Shown here: positions 7,325-14,243 of the stretch, in pieces
Layout of the letters: every line of letters starts with the position of its first letter
Numbering within the stretch: position 1 is the stretch's first letter
DNA from: an uncultured Eubacteriales bacterium
GTDB lineage: Bacteria > Bacillota > Clostridia > Oscillospirales > CAG-272
DNA: 49,694 nt
Direction of reading: 5' to 3'
NCBI GenBank assembly: GCA_934365155.1
Contig: CAKRMZ010000007.1
Coordinates: forward strand, 1 to 49,694
Notes under the pieces: model-generated
Database searches by the model: none
What the model saw: the letters and a program-made list of their open reading frames with translations, nothing else
What the model was told of the DNA's origin: nothing
Translations under genes and position numbers: made by a program

Positions 7325-8383
7325 TTATTTTGTCGCACCGCATCTTTTGCATTTTTGACCTGTTACAATCGTTTCCTCATAGGCTTTGGTGTCTACTATC
7401 CATTGATTTTCATATACAGGTTTTTGATCATAAGAGGTATAACAAATTGACTTAAGTTGATCAAGGCTTACAGTATATCCATGAACGGTTGGATAGTGTT
7501 TCGAGAGTTCATCATATGAAGAAAACCACGGAGAATCATCGCAATCTCTGTAGCTGCAATGATATTTTTCTATCGAATCATAGCCAACCAGAATATTTTC
7601 ATAATGCCCAACCTCGTCATGGTGGACAGTTTCAAGCATATCTTCCCAGTCGTGTCCGCTAATACAAAGATCGGCATTATCACTTATAGTTGAATTGCTG
7701 TTTGTAGAAGAATCGTTGTGCGACAAATCAGATGAATTTAGTGTATCATCTTTGGAAAAGTTTCCGGTCTTATCCGAACTGGTATATTCTCGATAGTTTC
7801 GCCAAACAGACTTTTCCGATGTGTCCACAAACGAAGGACTAAATGTTACATAGTCTCCGTCAAATTCAACTTTGATAGGATAGCCATAAACAATTATTTC
7901 TTTCCCGTTAACGATTTCACATTCAAGTTCTGCAATTAAATGACCACTTGATGTTCTGTACCATATTTCATATTTGTTGTCTATTGAATCCCGAAACTCC
8001 AAGTAAAAACCTTTGGAGCTGCTGCTGGAAAGATCTCCTTGATACCATGTATGCGATAATTCCTTGGTTATGTGATGCATGGGATATGTATTGGTAAAAA
8101 AATAGATTAAATATCCGATTATTACCAATGCCATTATCGGCAGGATAATCAAAGCTTCATTTATCGGTTTTCGCTTCCGAATCCCGGATACATCTTCTGA
8201 GTCCTGTTTATTTGGCTTTGTTCTTTTTATCTCACTATCGATGGTGCTCTTATAAGAAACAACCTCGGGTATTTGACCTAAATATAAAGTTGCCTTGTCA
8301 TAATATATTTTAGCCTCTGTATAGTTTCCATCATTTATTGCTCGTTCGATTTTTTTGACAAAATACTCCGTTTTCTTATCCAT
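7325..8383 (-). CDS. Single-span membrane protein with a C-terminal C2H2-like zinc-binding module
   Basis: 352 aa, not recognised as a whole. A short helical N-terminal region (residues 1-55, TPR-like: KIERAINDGNYTEAKIYYDK), a basic stop (RKRK), one membrane helix at about 76-96, a beta-rich middle, a Ser/Asn/Asp-rich linker (about 203-236), and a Cys/His-rich end. In the end, C276-x4-C281-x14-H296-x4-H301 with W, F and L between resembles a C2H2 finger, and CKRC lies 4 residues before the end. With the basic segment on the cytoplasmic side, the zinc module would be outside. It follows the zinc-ribbon gene on the same strand, with GAGGAAAG before ATG, so it may belong to that operon. Confidence 0.65.
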   Translation of the reverse strand: MDKKTEYFVKKIERAINDGNYTEAKIYYDKATLYLGQIPEVVSYKSTIDSEIKRTKPNKQDSEDVSGIRKRKPINEALIILPIMALVIIGYLIYFFTNTYPMHHITKELSHTWYQGDLSSSSSKGFYLEFRDSIDNKYEIWYRTSSGHLIAELECEIVNGKEIIVYGYPIKVEFDGDYVTFSPSFVDTSEKSVWRNYREYTSSDKTGNFSKDDTLNSSDLSHNDSSTNSNSTISDNADLCISGHDWEDMLETVHHDEVGHYENILVGYDSIEKYHCSYRDCDDSPWFSSYDELSKHYPTVHGYTVSLDQLKSICYTSYDQKPVYENQWIVDTKAYEETIVTGQKCKRCGATK

Positions 8384-8446
8384 ACACTTTCCTCACCAAT
8401 TCAAATATTTCGTGCATAAATTTATCGACATATCACTTAGAAACAA

Positions 8447-8506
8447 TTATTCTTCATCGTCTTCATCATCCTCGTCTTCATCTTCATCGTAGCTTGAATC
8501 ATCGTC
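8447..8506 (-). other. In-frame acidic coding tail beyond an amber stop
   Basis: Immediately after the TAG (8509-8507) of the zinc-ribbon gene, the same frame stays open for 19 codons and reads DDDSSYDEDEDED and on to DDEE, then TAA (8449-8447). Fifteen of the 19 residues are Asp or Glu. A purely non-coding origin for this composition in this frame is unlikely. It is either a C-terminal tail cut off by a recent nonsense change or a readthrough extension. Confidence 0.6.
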
Positions 8507-10042
8507 CTAATTGATGCAGCAAGAAATGTTTTCGTCTTTACATGAAAAAGTGGTGCTTTCTCTAATCATTTCAGTACATTTCTCAATCGATTCTATTCCC
8601 TTATAACTACCGAAAAATATACTAAACTCTTGATTAAGTTCGTTATCTTTTTCCTGAGACAGTGCGCTCGTTTTACGCAAGTATTCTTTTTTTAATTTAT
8701 TGGCTTGTATGAGTTTTATAATTCCAAGTGTTGTTTGAAGCACTCCAAGAACAACACAGCCAATAGCTATAGCGTAACATATATCTGAGAAAACACCACT
8801 GGCGGAACTTGTCCACCATCCAATAAAACCCGCCAATGCCGCTATAAACCATGCTCCAAAACCATACGTCCCTTTATGGCTTACTTTATAAACTTCTTGG
8901 TCGCCTTCTTTGCTGATTGAATCTATTTTATTATAATACGGATATACAAGGTTATCTTTATTACAAGTATCAACTAATGCCATGACAGAAACATAAATGT
9001 CTCCTTTGTACGCATATTCCACCACTTGAATCGGAATATATAAATAAAATAATTCCTGTGAATTTGTGTGGCGATTAAATGATACTTGCTCCGGATAATC
9101 TCCTCCCACACAACCATTTGCAATAGCAGAACAATGGTTGTCAACACTTTTGTTATATAATTCCCTCGCTCTTTGCATCAATTTCTCATCAAGAGAAGAC
9201 TCAGAAAGCGGTATATCGTAATTAAAGCAATCAATGTCTATCTGGTGAATATTGTCGCAAAAACTGCCGTATGAATCATTAAAATACGCTTCTAATTGGT
9301 CTATCAAGTCCGGTTTTTTCTTTTTTTTGCTCGCGCACATATTGGAAATGATGTTTGTCAGCGAAGAAGACAAGGAATATATCTTTCTGCATTTTGCTGT
9401 ATAAGATCCGCTTGCCGGTTTTTTATCTATTACAGTACTATATTCTATTACGGTCTCTTTTACTTTCCGAAATTGACCATTGATAAACTTTTCCTGCACC
9501 TTTTCCACAGGTACGGGAACTTCTTTTTTATAGCAAGCTGTTCCGGAATAGGTTCCTGAATATGCGCCATACATAATTGCAAAAGGATAGTATTTTTCTG
9601 TCTTGGAAATGATGTCTATTTCCTTATAGATGTCCGGTGCAATATTTTTTAACGTTTTCAGTTTTTGTAAAAATGTATCGAAGCTCTCTTCGGCAGATAG
9701 ATTTTTTTCTAATATGTATATGTTTTGCGGTTTGGCGCTTTCTTTTCTGATACATTCTAACCTTTGAATAGCCCTTTCATTTTCAGGATCTAAATCCAAT
9801 ACCGCATTATAATATTGCTCTGCAGTTTTAAGATCTCCTTCTTGCTCAAAGGTCTCAGCTCTTTTAAAAGCATTTTCGATTTCTTCAGACCTGTCAATTT
9901 TAACTGAACCGGTTATTTCTACAAGTAGCTTCTGTACTTCATCTTTAGAGTATTGTACACCGCAGCTTTGACATTCGAAAATTGAATCGTCAATCTTTTT
10001 TATATCGGTGCTACCACAGACTTCACACTGCATCTTTTTCAT
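8507..10042 (-). CDS. Zinc-ribbon, TPR, two-helix membrane protein (YdjG-like)
   Basis: 511 aa. It begins with a TFIIB-type zinc ribbon (CEVCG and CQSCG, Cys 6/9/24/27), then a TPR-like helix pair (AFKRAETFEQEGDLKTAEQYY), a long soluble region, and two close membrane helices near residues 397-450 (FGAWFIAALAGFIGWW; AIAIGCVVLGVLQTTLGII). The zinc-ribbon plus membrane architecture next to a small membrane protein and an SPFH protein matches the B. subtilis ydjGHI trio, linked to PspA-type membrane-stress response; the role here is inferred. ATG 10042 has GGGAG upstream; the in-frame ATG at 10057 overlaps the previous stop as TAATG and is the alternative. The gene stops at TAG, after which an acidic tail continues in frame. 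Confidence 0.75.
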   Translation of the reverse strand: MKKMQCEVCGSTDIKKIDDSIFECQSCGVQYSKDEVQKLLVEITGSVKIDRSEEIENAFKRAETFEQEGDLKTAEQYYNAVLDLDPENERAIQRLECIRKESAKPQNIYILEKNLSAEESFDTFLQKLKTLKNIAPDIYKEIDIISKTEKYYPFAIMYGAYSGTYSGTACYKKEVPVPVEKVQEKFINGQFRKVKETVIEYSTVIDKKPASGSYTAKCRKIYSLSSSLTNIISNMCASKKKKKPDLIDQLEAYFNDSYGSFCDNIHQIDIDCFNYDIPLSESSLDEKLMQRARELYNKSVDNHCSAIANGCVGGDYPEQVSFNRHTNSQELFYLYIPIQVVEYAYKGDIYVSVMALVDTCNKDNLVYPYYNKIDSISKEGDQEVYKVSHKGTYGFGAWFIAALAGFIGWWTSSASGVFSDICYAIAIGCVVLGVLQTTLGIIKLIQANKLKKEYLRKTSALSQEKDNELNQEFSIFFGSYKGIESIEKCTEMIRESTTFSCKDENISCCIN

Positions 10043-10056
10043 TTCCTCATCTCCCA

Positions 10057-10758
10057 TTATTTAAGCAATTTGCATTTGCTGTTTCTTTCTTCCACTAAGG
10101 CTATAACCTCATTTGCACTTGATTCGGTTAAGTCCAAATCGTCGGCAAGCACAGCGTCGGTGAATATCGAGAATTCTTCCATGATTCGATTTTCAATATC
10201 CGAAAGCTGTTTGTTTGAAACAGGATCGGAATAGCGAAATGCATCATATACTTTTATGCATAGCTTTTTCAGCATCGGAGCTTTTGCCCGGTTTACAAGG
10301 TTTTCTGCGTCCAAGGTTATCTTCCTTATAAAAGAAGTCTTCGCTTGCACATCTTCATCAATACCGGAAACAATCGCACCGGCTGCCTTTGCGGTAATAA
10401 CCGAAATTGCCGTAAATGCCAATACTGCAAGGCAGACAATGATCCCAATCCAGTTCGGAAGATTTGGTATTGCCATGGCAAGTGCCCCGACAATAAGCAT
10501 AACAATAAGCCCGGTGTAACTTATGGTGATAAGCGGAATATTATAGAATACTTTTTGCAGCGATTCGGCTTTTAACGCAAAACAGGAACACACAAGTTGA
10601 CCGATAAATGCTAATGTAATAAATATGTATCCAGTCCAAAACGCACCATCGAACTTGCTTACTCCGGCAATTTCGTTCGGAGCGACAAAACAAATCACAT
10701 TGAAAAGTGCAAACAGTATTGCCCAAATGACCGCGTAAGTTCTAAATCTTTTATTCAT
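10057..10758 (-). CDS. Small polytopic membrane protein of the SPFH/zinc-ribbon cluster (YdjH-like position)
   Basis: 233 aa with about four membrane helices in the first 130 residues (YAVIWAILFALFNVICFV; GYIFITLAFIGQLVCSCFAL; TGLIVMLIVGALAMAI; WIGIIVCLAVLAFTAISVI), then a cytoplasmic helical tail of about 100 residues ending in an acidic-to-basic stretch. I do not recognise a named family. Its place between the SPFH gene (13 nt upstream) and the zinc-ribbon gene, touching the latter as TAATG, mirrors YdjH of B. subtilis, so a shared membrane complex is likely. Confidence 0.68.
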   Translation of the reverse strand: MNKRFRTYAVIWAILFALFNVICFVAPNEIAGVSKFDGAFWTGYIFITLAFIGQLVCSCFALKAESLQKVFYNIPLITISYTGLIVMLIVGALAMAIPNLPNWIGIIVCLAVLAFTAISVITAKAAGAIVSGIDEDVQAKTSFIRKITLDAENLVNRAKAPMLKKLCIKVYDAFRYSDPVSNKQLSDIENRIMEEFSIFTDAVLADDLDLTESSANEVIALVEERNSKCKLLK

Positions 10759-10771
10759 CGTCTACCCTCCG

Positions 10772-11887
10772 CTATAGGATACTTTTCAGCAATTCTGCTT
10801 TTAAACTGTTAAATTCTTCATCGGTCAATAAACCGGCGTTTTTCATTACGGTAAGTTTATCGACTTTCGCTTTAAATGCCGCCATATCATCTGTTGGCTG
10901 TTCGGCATTGTTTAATGCACCGTTTACGGCATTGCCGACAACGCCGCCGACCGCACCGCCGACGCCTGCCATTGTTCCGAGTCCGACGCCCATATTCGTA
11001 AATTGGCCGACCGCTTCGTTTTCGGCAACCTTTTCAGCTACATCAAAGCCCCTCTCTTGCGCATATGTATAACCTTCCTGCTCACGCTTTGTTGCCTGTG
11101 CTTTGGAGTCAATGACCATCTTTTGTGCTTCTGTTTCGGCATCAATTACCGCAGTCTGCTGGCGCAGCTTGGCTTCGGCAATATCGGCATACTGACGAAA
11201 ATGCAAGTCCTTGAATTTTTCATATTGCGGCTCACCATCCGGTTTGGAAACAGATGTTACGAAAAATCTTTCAAGTGAAACGCCGTAATCGAAAAAATCG
11301 GGAATGAGCATTTTTTTAATGGCATCCGAAAACTCCGTCAGCTTTTCGTCAATTTCAAAAATGTTGACGGCTCTTGATTTCATAGTCTGCGCAATATAAG
11401 TTTTAACCCTTGTCATAAGGAAAGACCGGAAGAAAGAAATCAACCGGGATTGCGAAAGATTATTTTCGGTTCCAACCAGTTTCAAGAGTAGTTTCCGGCT
11501 ATCCTGAGCACGAAGCGACATTTCACCGTTTGCACCGATAGAGAGGGGAAACCCATAGGTCGGTTCGATATACTGCACTCTTGAATCGGTGCCCCATTTG
11601 ATTGCCATCTGCTCGACTTTATTTATAAAATAAACCTCACAATGAAACGGCGAGACATCATCAGTTGCACGGTTAAGTGCTTTACCGATAAGCGGAATAT
11701 TTTGCGTTTCAAGAGTATACCGACCGGGCCCAAATAAATCAAGTGCCTGACCATTCATGAAGAAGATGGCTTCCTGACTTTCGTGAACGATCAACTGCGT
11801 GAGACTGTTAAAATCCTCGCAAGGGTGTTTCCAGATAAAGGTGCTGTTATCGCCTTCGTATTTAAGTATATCGGTAATATGAGCCAT
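10772..11887 (-). CDS. SPFH/band-7 protein with C-terminal SHOCT motif (YdjI-like)
   Basis: 371 aa. Residues about 25-225 form an SPFH/band-7 type domain (IVHESQEAIFFMNGQALDLF, GPGRYTLETQNIPL), followed by a charged coiled coil rich in Ala/Glu/Gln (about 228-285), a Gly-rich hydrophobic stretch (GVGLGTMAGVGGAVGG) and a terminal SHOCT motif (LTVMKNAGLLTDEEFNSLKA). SPFH proteins form ring or cage scaffolds at membranes; SHOCT tails help oligomerise. No N-terminal signal or helix, so membrane contact is probably through partners. It overlaps the RHH regulator stop/start as TAATG and precedes the membrane-protein gene by 13 nt, so the unit is an operon. Confidence 0.85.
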   Translation of the reverse strand: MAHITDILKYEGDNSTFIWKHPCEDFNSLTQLIVHESQEAIFFMNGQALDLFGPGRYTLETQNIPLIGKALNRATDDVSPFHCEVYFINKVEQMAIKWGTDSRVQYIEPTYGFPLSIGANGEMSLRAQDSRKLLLKLVGTENNLSQSRLISFFRSFLMTRVKTYIAQTMKSRAVNIFEIDEKLTEFSDAIKKMLIPDFFDYGVSLERFFVTSVSKPDGEPQYEKFKDLHFRQYADIAEAKLRQQTAVIDAETEAQKMVIDSKAQATKREQEGYTYAQERGFDVAEKVAENEAVGQFTNMGVGLGTMAGVGGAVGGVVGNAVNGALNNAEQPTDDMAAFKAKVDKLTVMKNAGLLTDEEFNSLKAELLKSIL

Positions 11888-12081
11888 TACTTGTTATCCT
11901 CCTTAATTTCAAGGTTTTCAACAGCAAATTCCAGACATATTTGAATGATTTCGTTTCTTGTGCGTCCGGTCTTTTCCGCAATTTTATCGAGTTCCTCGAC
12001 TAATTCATTTGTAAGTCGTGATGATACAACCATAGTTTCGCCCCTATATTTTTTTGAAGTGATTATCAGCTTTTTTTCCAT
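11887..12081 (-). CDS. Ribbon-helix-helix (CopG/Arc-type) regulator heading the SPFH operon
   Basis: 64 aa. The core reads MVVSSRLTNELVEELDKIAE then KTGRTRNEIIQICLEFAVEN: a beta strand followed by two helices, typical of small dimeric DNA-binding proteins. ATG 12081 has a weak site; the internal ATG at 12033 (MVVSSRL) has AGGGGCG 6 nt upstream and may be the true start. The gene overlaps the SPFH gene by 1 nt (TAATG), so both are coupled. Repeated TACAATTGTA palindromes in its promoter region make autorepression likely. As an antitoxin-like fold it could also be linked to a toxin, but no toxin-like ORF is adjacent. Confidence 0.82.
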   Translation of the reverse strand: MEKKLIITSKKYRGETMVVSSRLTNELVEELDKIAEKTGRTRNEIIQICLEFAVENLEIKEDNK

Positions 12082-12104
12082 TGCTCTTCGCCTTTCTGTT
12101 TACT

Positions 12105-12134
12105 ATTATACTACAGTTGTATTTTATTTGTCAA
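12105..12134 (-). promoter_or_regulatory. Proximal promoter P1 of the RHH-SPFH operon
   Basis: On the minus strand TTGACA (12134-12129), an 18-nt spacer and TATAAT (12110-12105). The spacer holds TACAACTGTA, one base off the operator palindrome, so bound repressor would sit between -35 and -10. Confidence 0.8.
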
Positions 12135-12225
12135 GGCACAAATCATACAATTGTAATCTTATGACGCTAAAACTCGTTTCTGCTCCATCTAATTATACAC
12201 TACAATTGTAATAATTACAACAGTA
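12112..12225. repeat. Operator array, TACAATTGTA-type palindromes
   Basis: TACAGTTGTA at 12112-12121, TACAATTGTA at 12146-12155, TACAATTGTA at 12201-12210 and a degenerate TACAACAGTA at 12216-12225 (plus-strand readings). Short 10-bp palindromes in tandem are the usual binding sites of RHH dimers; the likely binder is the adjacent regulator. Confidence 0.7.
12192..12220 (-). promoter_or_regulatory. Distal promoter P2 of the RHH-SPFH operon
   Basis: On the minus strand TTGTAA (12220-12215), 17 nt, TATAAT (12197-12192). The spacer contains a perfect TACAATTGTA, and the degenerate fourth operator overlaps the -35. This matches the architecture of P1 about 87 bp downstream. Confidence 0.7.
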
Positions 12226-12272
12226 ATTTCCTTGAAGTGGCTGAAATTTATGTGTTGCATAATGAAATAAAC

Positions 12273-12300
12273 CGGCAGGGAGAAGAAAAACTCCCTGCCG
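12273..12300 (-). terminator. Intrinsic terminator after the first tnpV-like gene
   Basis: CGGCAGGGAG pairs perfectly with CTCCCTGCCG around an 8-nt A-rich loop. On the minus strand it is followed by GGTTTATTTC. It separates the tnpV remnants from the RHH promoter region. Confidence 0.7.
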
Positions 12301-12310
12301 CCGTTGCTCT

Positions 12311-12664
12311 TTAGGAAAAAATAAGGTCTGCATTTACAATTTCCGTTGCTCTGCTACGAATGTTATTCATTTGAACAACCCACTCCATTTGATTTTCTGC
12401 TTTGTGTTGTTCGGTTATGCCATCAGCTGTCGCTATCTGTTTAACCAGCCGGGAACACATATCTTCTGCCTGTTTGTCAATATCCGCAAGGTAACTATTC
12501 AATTTGCCACTGAGCTGCAAGCTGGGGAGAAGAACCCGCTTGTTTTCTCGCAGATAATTCAAGTGCCGCTGACCCCACACGCCGATATGAACCTGTTCTT
12601 CCGCTGGAAGTTTCAGACACGGCAAATAATAATCACCTTGCAGCTTATACCATGCGGTCTTTTC
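12311..12664 (-). pseudogene. TnpV-like transposon protein, copy 1, damaged start
   Basis: The frame reads KTAWYKLQGDYYLPCLKLPA, then EEQVHIGVWGQRHLNYLREN, LSGKLNSYLADIDKQAEDM and NNIRSRATEIVNADLIFS. This matches the TnpV family of small, function-unknown proteins of Tn4451-like clostridial transposons. The frame is intact to its stop at 12311, but upstream it meets TAA before any ATG; only a TTG at 12625 (inside YYLPCL) or the non-standard CTG offers a start. The probable beginning is buried in a 13-bp hairpin. About 59% identical by eye to the copy downstream on the plus axis, so these are two related but not recently duplicated copies. The source transposon is gone. Confidence 0.68.
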
Positions 12665-12686
12665 TTGTTACATGAAAAGACCGCAT
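12652..12686. repeat. Perfect 13-bp inverted repeat between the tnpV copies
   Basis: ATGCGGTCTTTTC and GAAAAGACCGCAT flank a 9-nt loop. There is no T tract after it on the minus strand, so it is not a clean terminator. One arm overlaps the first codons of tnpV copy 1 (EKTA). It could hide the start region in a hairpin or be the scar of an insertion. Confidence 0.7.
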
Positions 12687-12690
12687 ATTA

Positions 12691-13068
12691 CTATGCATAA
12701 ATTATCTCTGATTTTACAATTTCCATAGCTCGGTTTCGTATGCTATTCATCCGCCTGACTCACTCCATTTGATCTGTGGTTTTCATCCGCTCTGTTATTC
12801 CCTCCGCCGCAGCCATTTGCTTTGTCAGGCGATCAAACATTTCATCCGCCTGTTGGTCAATATCGGCAAGATAGCTGTTCAACTTGCCGGTGGTTAGCAG
12901 ATTGGCATACAGAACCCGCCGATGCTCTTTTAAATATCGCAGGTGTCGCTGCCCCCAAATGCCGATGGTATGCTGTTCTTCGGGTTCATCATCTCCGGCA
13001 ATCAGATAGTAATCCCCGACAAGTTCATAGCGTAAGCCTGTCCGCTCATCTGTGATGAATTTTTCCAT
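12691..13068 (-). pseudogene. TnpV-like transposon protein, copy 2, with an in-frame TGA
   Basis: Starts MEKFITDERTGLRYELVGDY with a good SD (GGAGG before ATG) and keeps the TnpV signature IGIWGQRHLRYLKEHRRVLY and GKLNSYLADIDQQADEMF. Translation stops at TGA (12762-12760) directly after TTDQME. The same frame then continues VRRMNSIRNRAMEIVKSEII to TAG at 12691-12693. Copy 1 has QMEWV here, so TGA replaces the Trp codon TGG: a single-base nonsense change cutting off about 22 residues. TGA is a normal stop elsewhere in the window, so recoding is not the explanation. Confidence 0.82.
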
Positions 13069-13138
13069 TGTATCGACCTCCTAATGATTTTCTGTCATCA
13101 TTGTAGCAGGAGGAGCAGTAAGAATCGAATGTGCGGAC

Positions 13139-13180
13139 AAAAAGAGAGCCGAGCAGCATTTTTGCTACTCGGTTCTCTTT
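13139..13180. terminator. Terminator-like hairpin between tnpV copy 2 and the element
   Basis: AAAGAGAGCCGAGCAGCA pairs with TGCTACTCGGTTCTCTTT around a T-rich loop, with A and T runs on the outer sides. It could end transcripts from either direction. No gene lies between it and the element boundary at 13240. Confidence 0.6.
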
Positions 13181-13239
13181 CCCCATTGCCCGTCCGGTTA
13201 CGGTGATATTGTGTTTTACTGCCTTATCAACGAAAACCG

Positions 13240-13310
13240 AATGCTTTGTAGGACTTTTTATTTATGGTCTGAGTGACAAGACTTGAACTTGCGGCCTCTA
13301 CCACCCCAAG
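13240..13310. repeat. Attachment-site direct repeat 1 of 3 (71 bp)
   Basis: Begins AATGCTTTGTAGGACTTTTT and ends CTCTACCACCCCAAG. It contains the 3' 46 nt of tRNA-Pro including CCA (13265-13310, minus strand) plus 25 bp downstream of the tRNA. It marks the outer left boundary of the tandem element array. The first base that differs on the left is G here versus C at repeats 2 and 3. Confidence 0.92.
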
Positions 13311-13339
13311 AAAGAAAAACTTCTAAAATATAATAAAAT

Positions 13340-13372
13340 ATCGACCGTTTGCGCATTGCGCTTGCGGTCGAT
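13340..13372 (-). terminator. Hairpin downstream of xre (copy A)
   Basis: ATCGACCG (13340-13347) pairs with CGGTCGAT (13365-13372), with a nested GCGCATTGCGC. On the minus strand it is followed by ATTTTATTATATTTTAG, so it may end xre-strand transcripts. The same structure occurs at 16344-16376 in copy B. Confidence 0.5.
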
Positions 13373-13440
13373 TTCTGTTTTCTCACAAGACTGTATTTTT
13401 CTTTATCCTTGTTATAGATCGCTATATAAGCATTTGTATG

Positions 13441-13600
13441 TATTGAGGGGAGCAGGCAAAAGGGAATAGCAACAAGTGAACAAGTTGCACCCCTCGGCCG
13501 CAAGCGAAGTCTTGCAGAGGGGACATGCAATGCAGTGAGCGCAGTTAGATATTCACTTTTGAGAGAGCACGCAGCTGCGTGCACGCTTCCTCTCTCGCAC
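13441..13600. other. GC-rich structured region, candidate replication origin (copy A)
   Basis: A 160-bp GC-rich island inside an AT-rich element, with several inverted repeats. CCCCTC (13490-13495) pairs with GAGGGG (13517-13522) around an inner GCAAG/CTTGC. The perfect palindrome GCACGCAGCTGCGTGC (13567-13582) is embedded in a larger GAGAGAG (13561-13567)/CTCTCTC (13590-13596) arm. Rolling-circle elements carry such folded strands as double- or single-strand origins. No known nick-site consensus was recognised, so origin type is open. The copy B equivalent is 16445-16604. Confidence 0.45.
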
Positions 13601-13652
13601 TGCTCCGGAGGCTCAATGCATATAAATGCGATTCAAACGCACAGTTTAATAG

Positions 13653-14051
13653 TTAATTATCTAATAATTTTTTAATAGCCGATAACTTTTGTGATAGGTC
13701 ACTTTCACTTTCTGCTGTTGGCTTTTTATTTATATCATCTGTTATTCCTAAAATGTAGTCGGCTGATACGTTATATTGTTCGCATATTCTGACAATTACT
13801 TCAGCAGGAAAATCGTGTCTCCCTTTTTCATATCCGCAATATGTTGAGACAACAACTTTTAATGTTTTTGAAAATTCGTTTTGACTGTATCCATTTTTCT
13901 TTCTTACTTTTATAACTCTTTCGGCTATAATTTGTCTTCTTTTTTGCTGTGCTAATGATAAGTCATAGCCGCTTTTTGCTACTTCCTTTAATGTACCTAC
14001 TGACAGGTCGCCTTTTTCAGGTATTAGATTCCCGTTTTTATCTTCCTTCAC
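13653..14051 (-). CDS. XRE-family repressor of the mini-element (copy A)
   Basis: 132 aa. An N-terminal charged extension is followed by a helix-turn-helix of the Cro/CI type at about residues 45-100 (VRKKNGYSQNEFSKTLKVVV, STYCGYEKGRHDFPAEVIVR, ICEQYNVSADYILGITDD). Starts at GTG with AGGTGA 5-6 nt upstream. It is divergent from rep. Its own promoter has the palindrome GTTATAA-CTTA-TTATAAC over the -10, so autorepression is likely and, by analogy with other small elements, control of rep or excision. Confidence 0.85.
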   Translation of the reverse strand: MKEDKNGNLIPEKGDLSVGTLKEVAKSGYDLSLAQQKRRQIIAERVIKVRKKNGYSQNEFSKTLKVVVSTYCGYEKGRHDFPAEVIVRICEQYNVSADYILGITDDINKKPTAESESDLSQKLSAIKKLLDN

Positions 14052-14070
14052 GCTATCACCTCATCTGTTT

Positions 14071-14109
14071 GTTATAACTTATTATAACGCAAAACATAAT
14101 TTAAATCAA
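14071..14109 (-). promoter_or_regulatory. xre promoter and autoregulatory operator (copy A)
   Basis: On the minus strand TTGATT (14109-14104), 17 nt, TATAAT (14086-14081). A perfect inverted repeat GTTATAA/TTATAAC with 4-nt spacer (14071-14088) covers the -10. The same arrangement is at 17075-17113 in copy B. Confidence 0.68.
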
Positions 14110-14158
14110 TCCTTTTTATCCGAAAATCGTATCAAATTATTAGTTACTCAAATAAAAA

Positions 14159-14243
14159 CCAGAAACTCCAAAATAAAAAAATTTAAAAAAATTCCAGAAA
14201 CTCCAATTTAGGTATTGACAAATAGAATTTTTTAGTTTATTAT
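14159..14243 (+). promoter_or_regulatory. rep promoter with upstream 13-bp direct repeats (copy A)
   Basis: TTGACA (14215-14220), 17 nt, TATTAT (14238-14243) points to rep. Upstream lie two exact copies of CCAGAAACTCCAA (14159-14171 and 14194-14206), 35 bp apart, candidate sites for the XRE protein or iteron-like sites for Rep. The 122-nt leader that follows holds the inverted repeat TTAATAA/TTATTAA (14291-14313). Copy B: 17163-17247. Apart from these signals the 314-nt gap between xre and rep holds no gene that I can support. Confidence 0.68.

Noticed and set aside
11887..12081. Toxin-antitoxin system headed by the RHH protein
   Set aside because: No toxin-like small ORF follows; the coupled gene is an SPFH scaffold protein.
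12760..12762. TGA read as Trp (recoded genetic code)
   Set aside because: TGA ends many intact genes here, such as the flavodiiron gene and pth, so it is a normal stop.
13258..13584. 108-aa minus-strand ORF, repeated at 16262-16588
   Set aside because: It reads through the tRNA-Pro half and the hairpin island, has no ribosome site, and its composition is dictated by the structured DNA.
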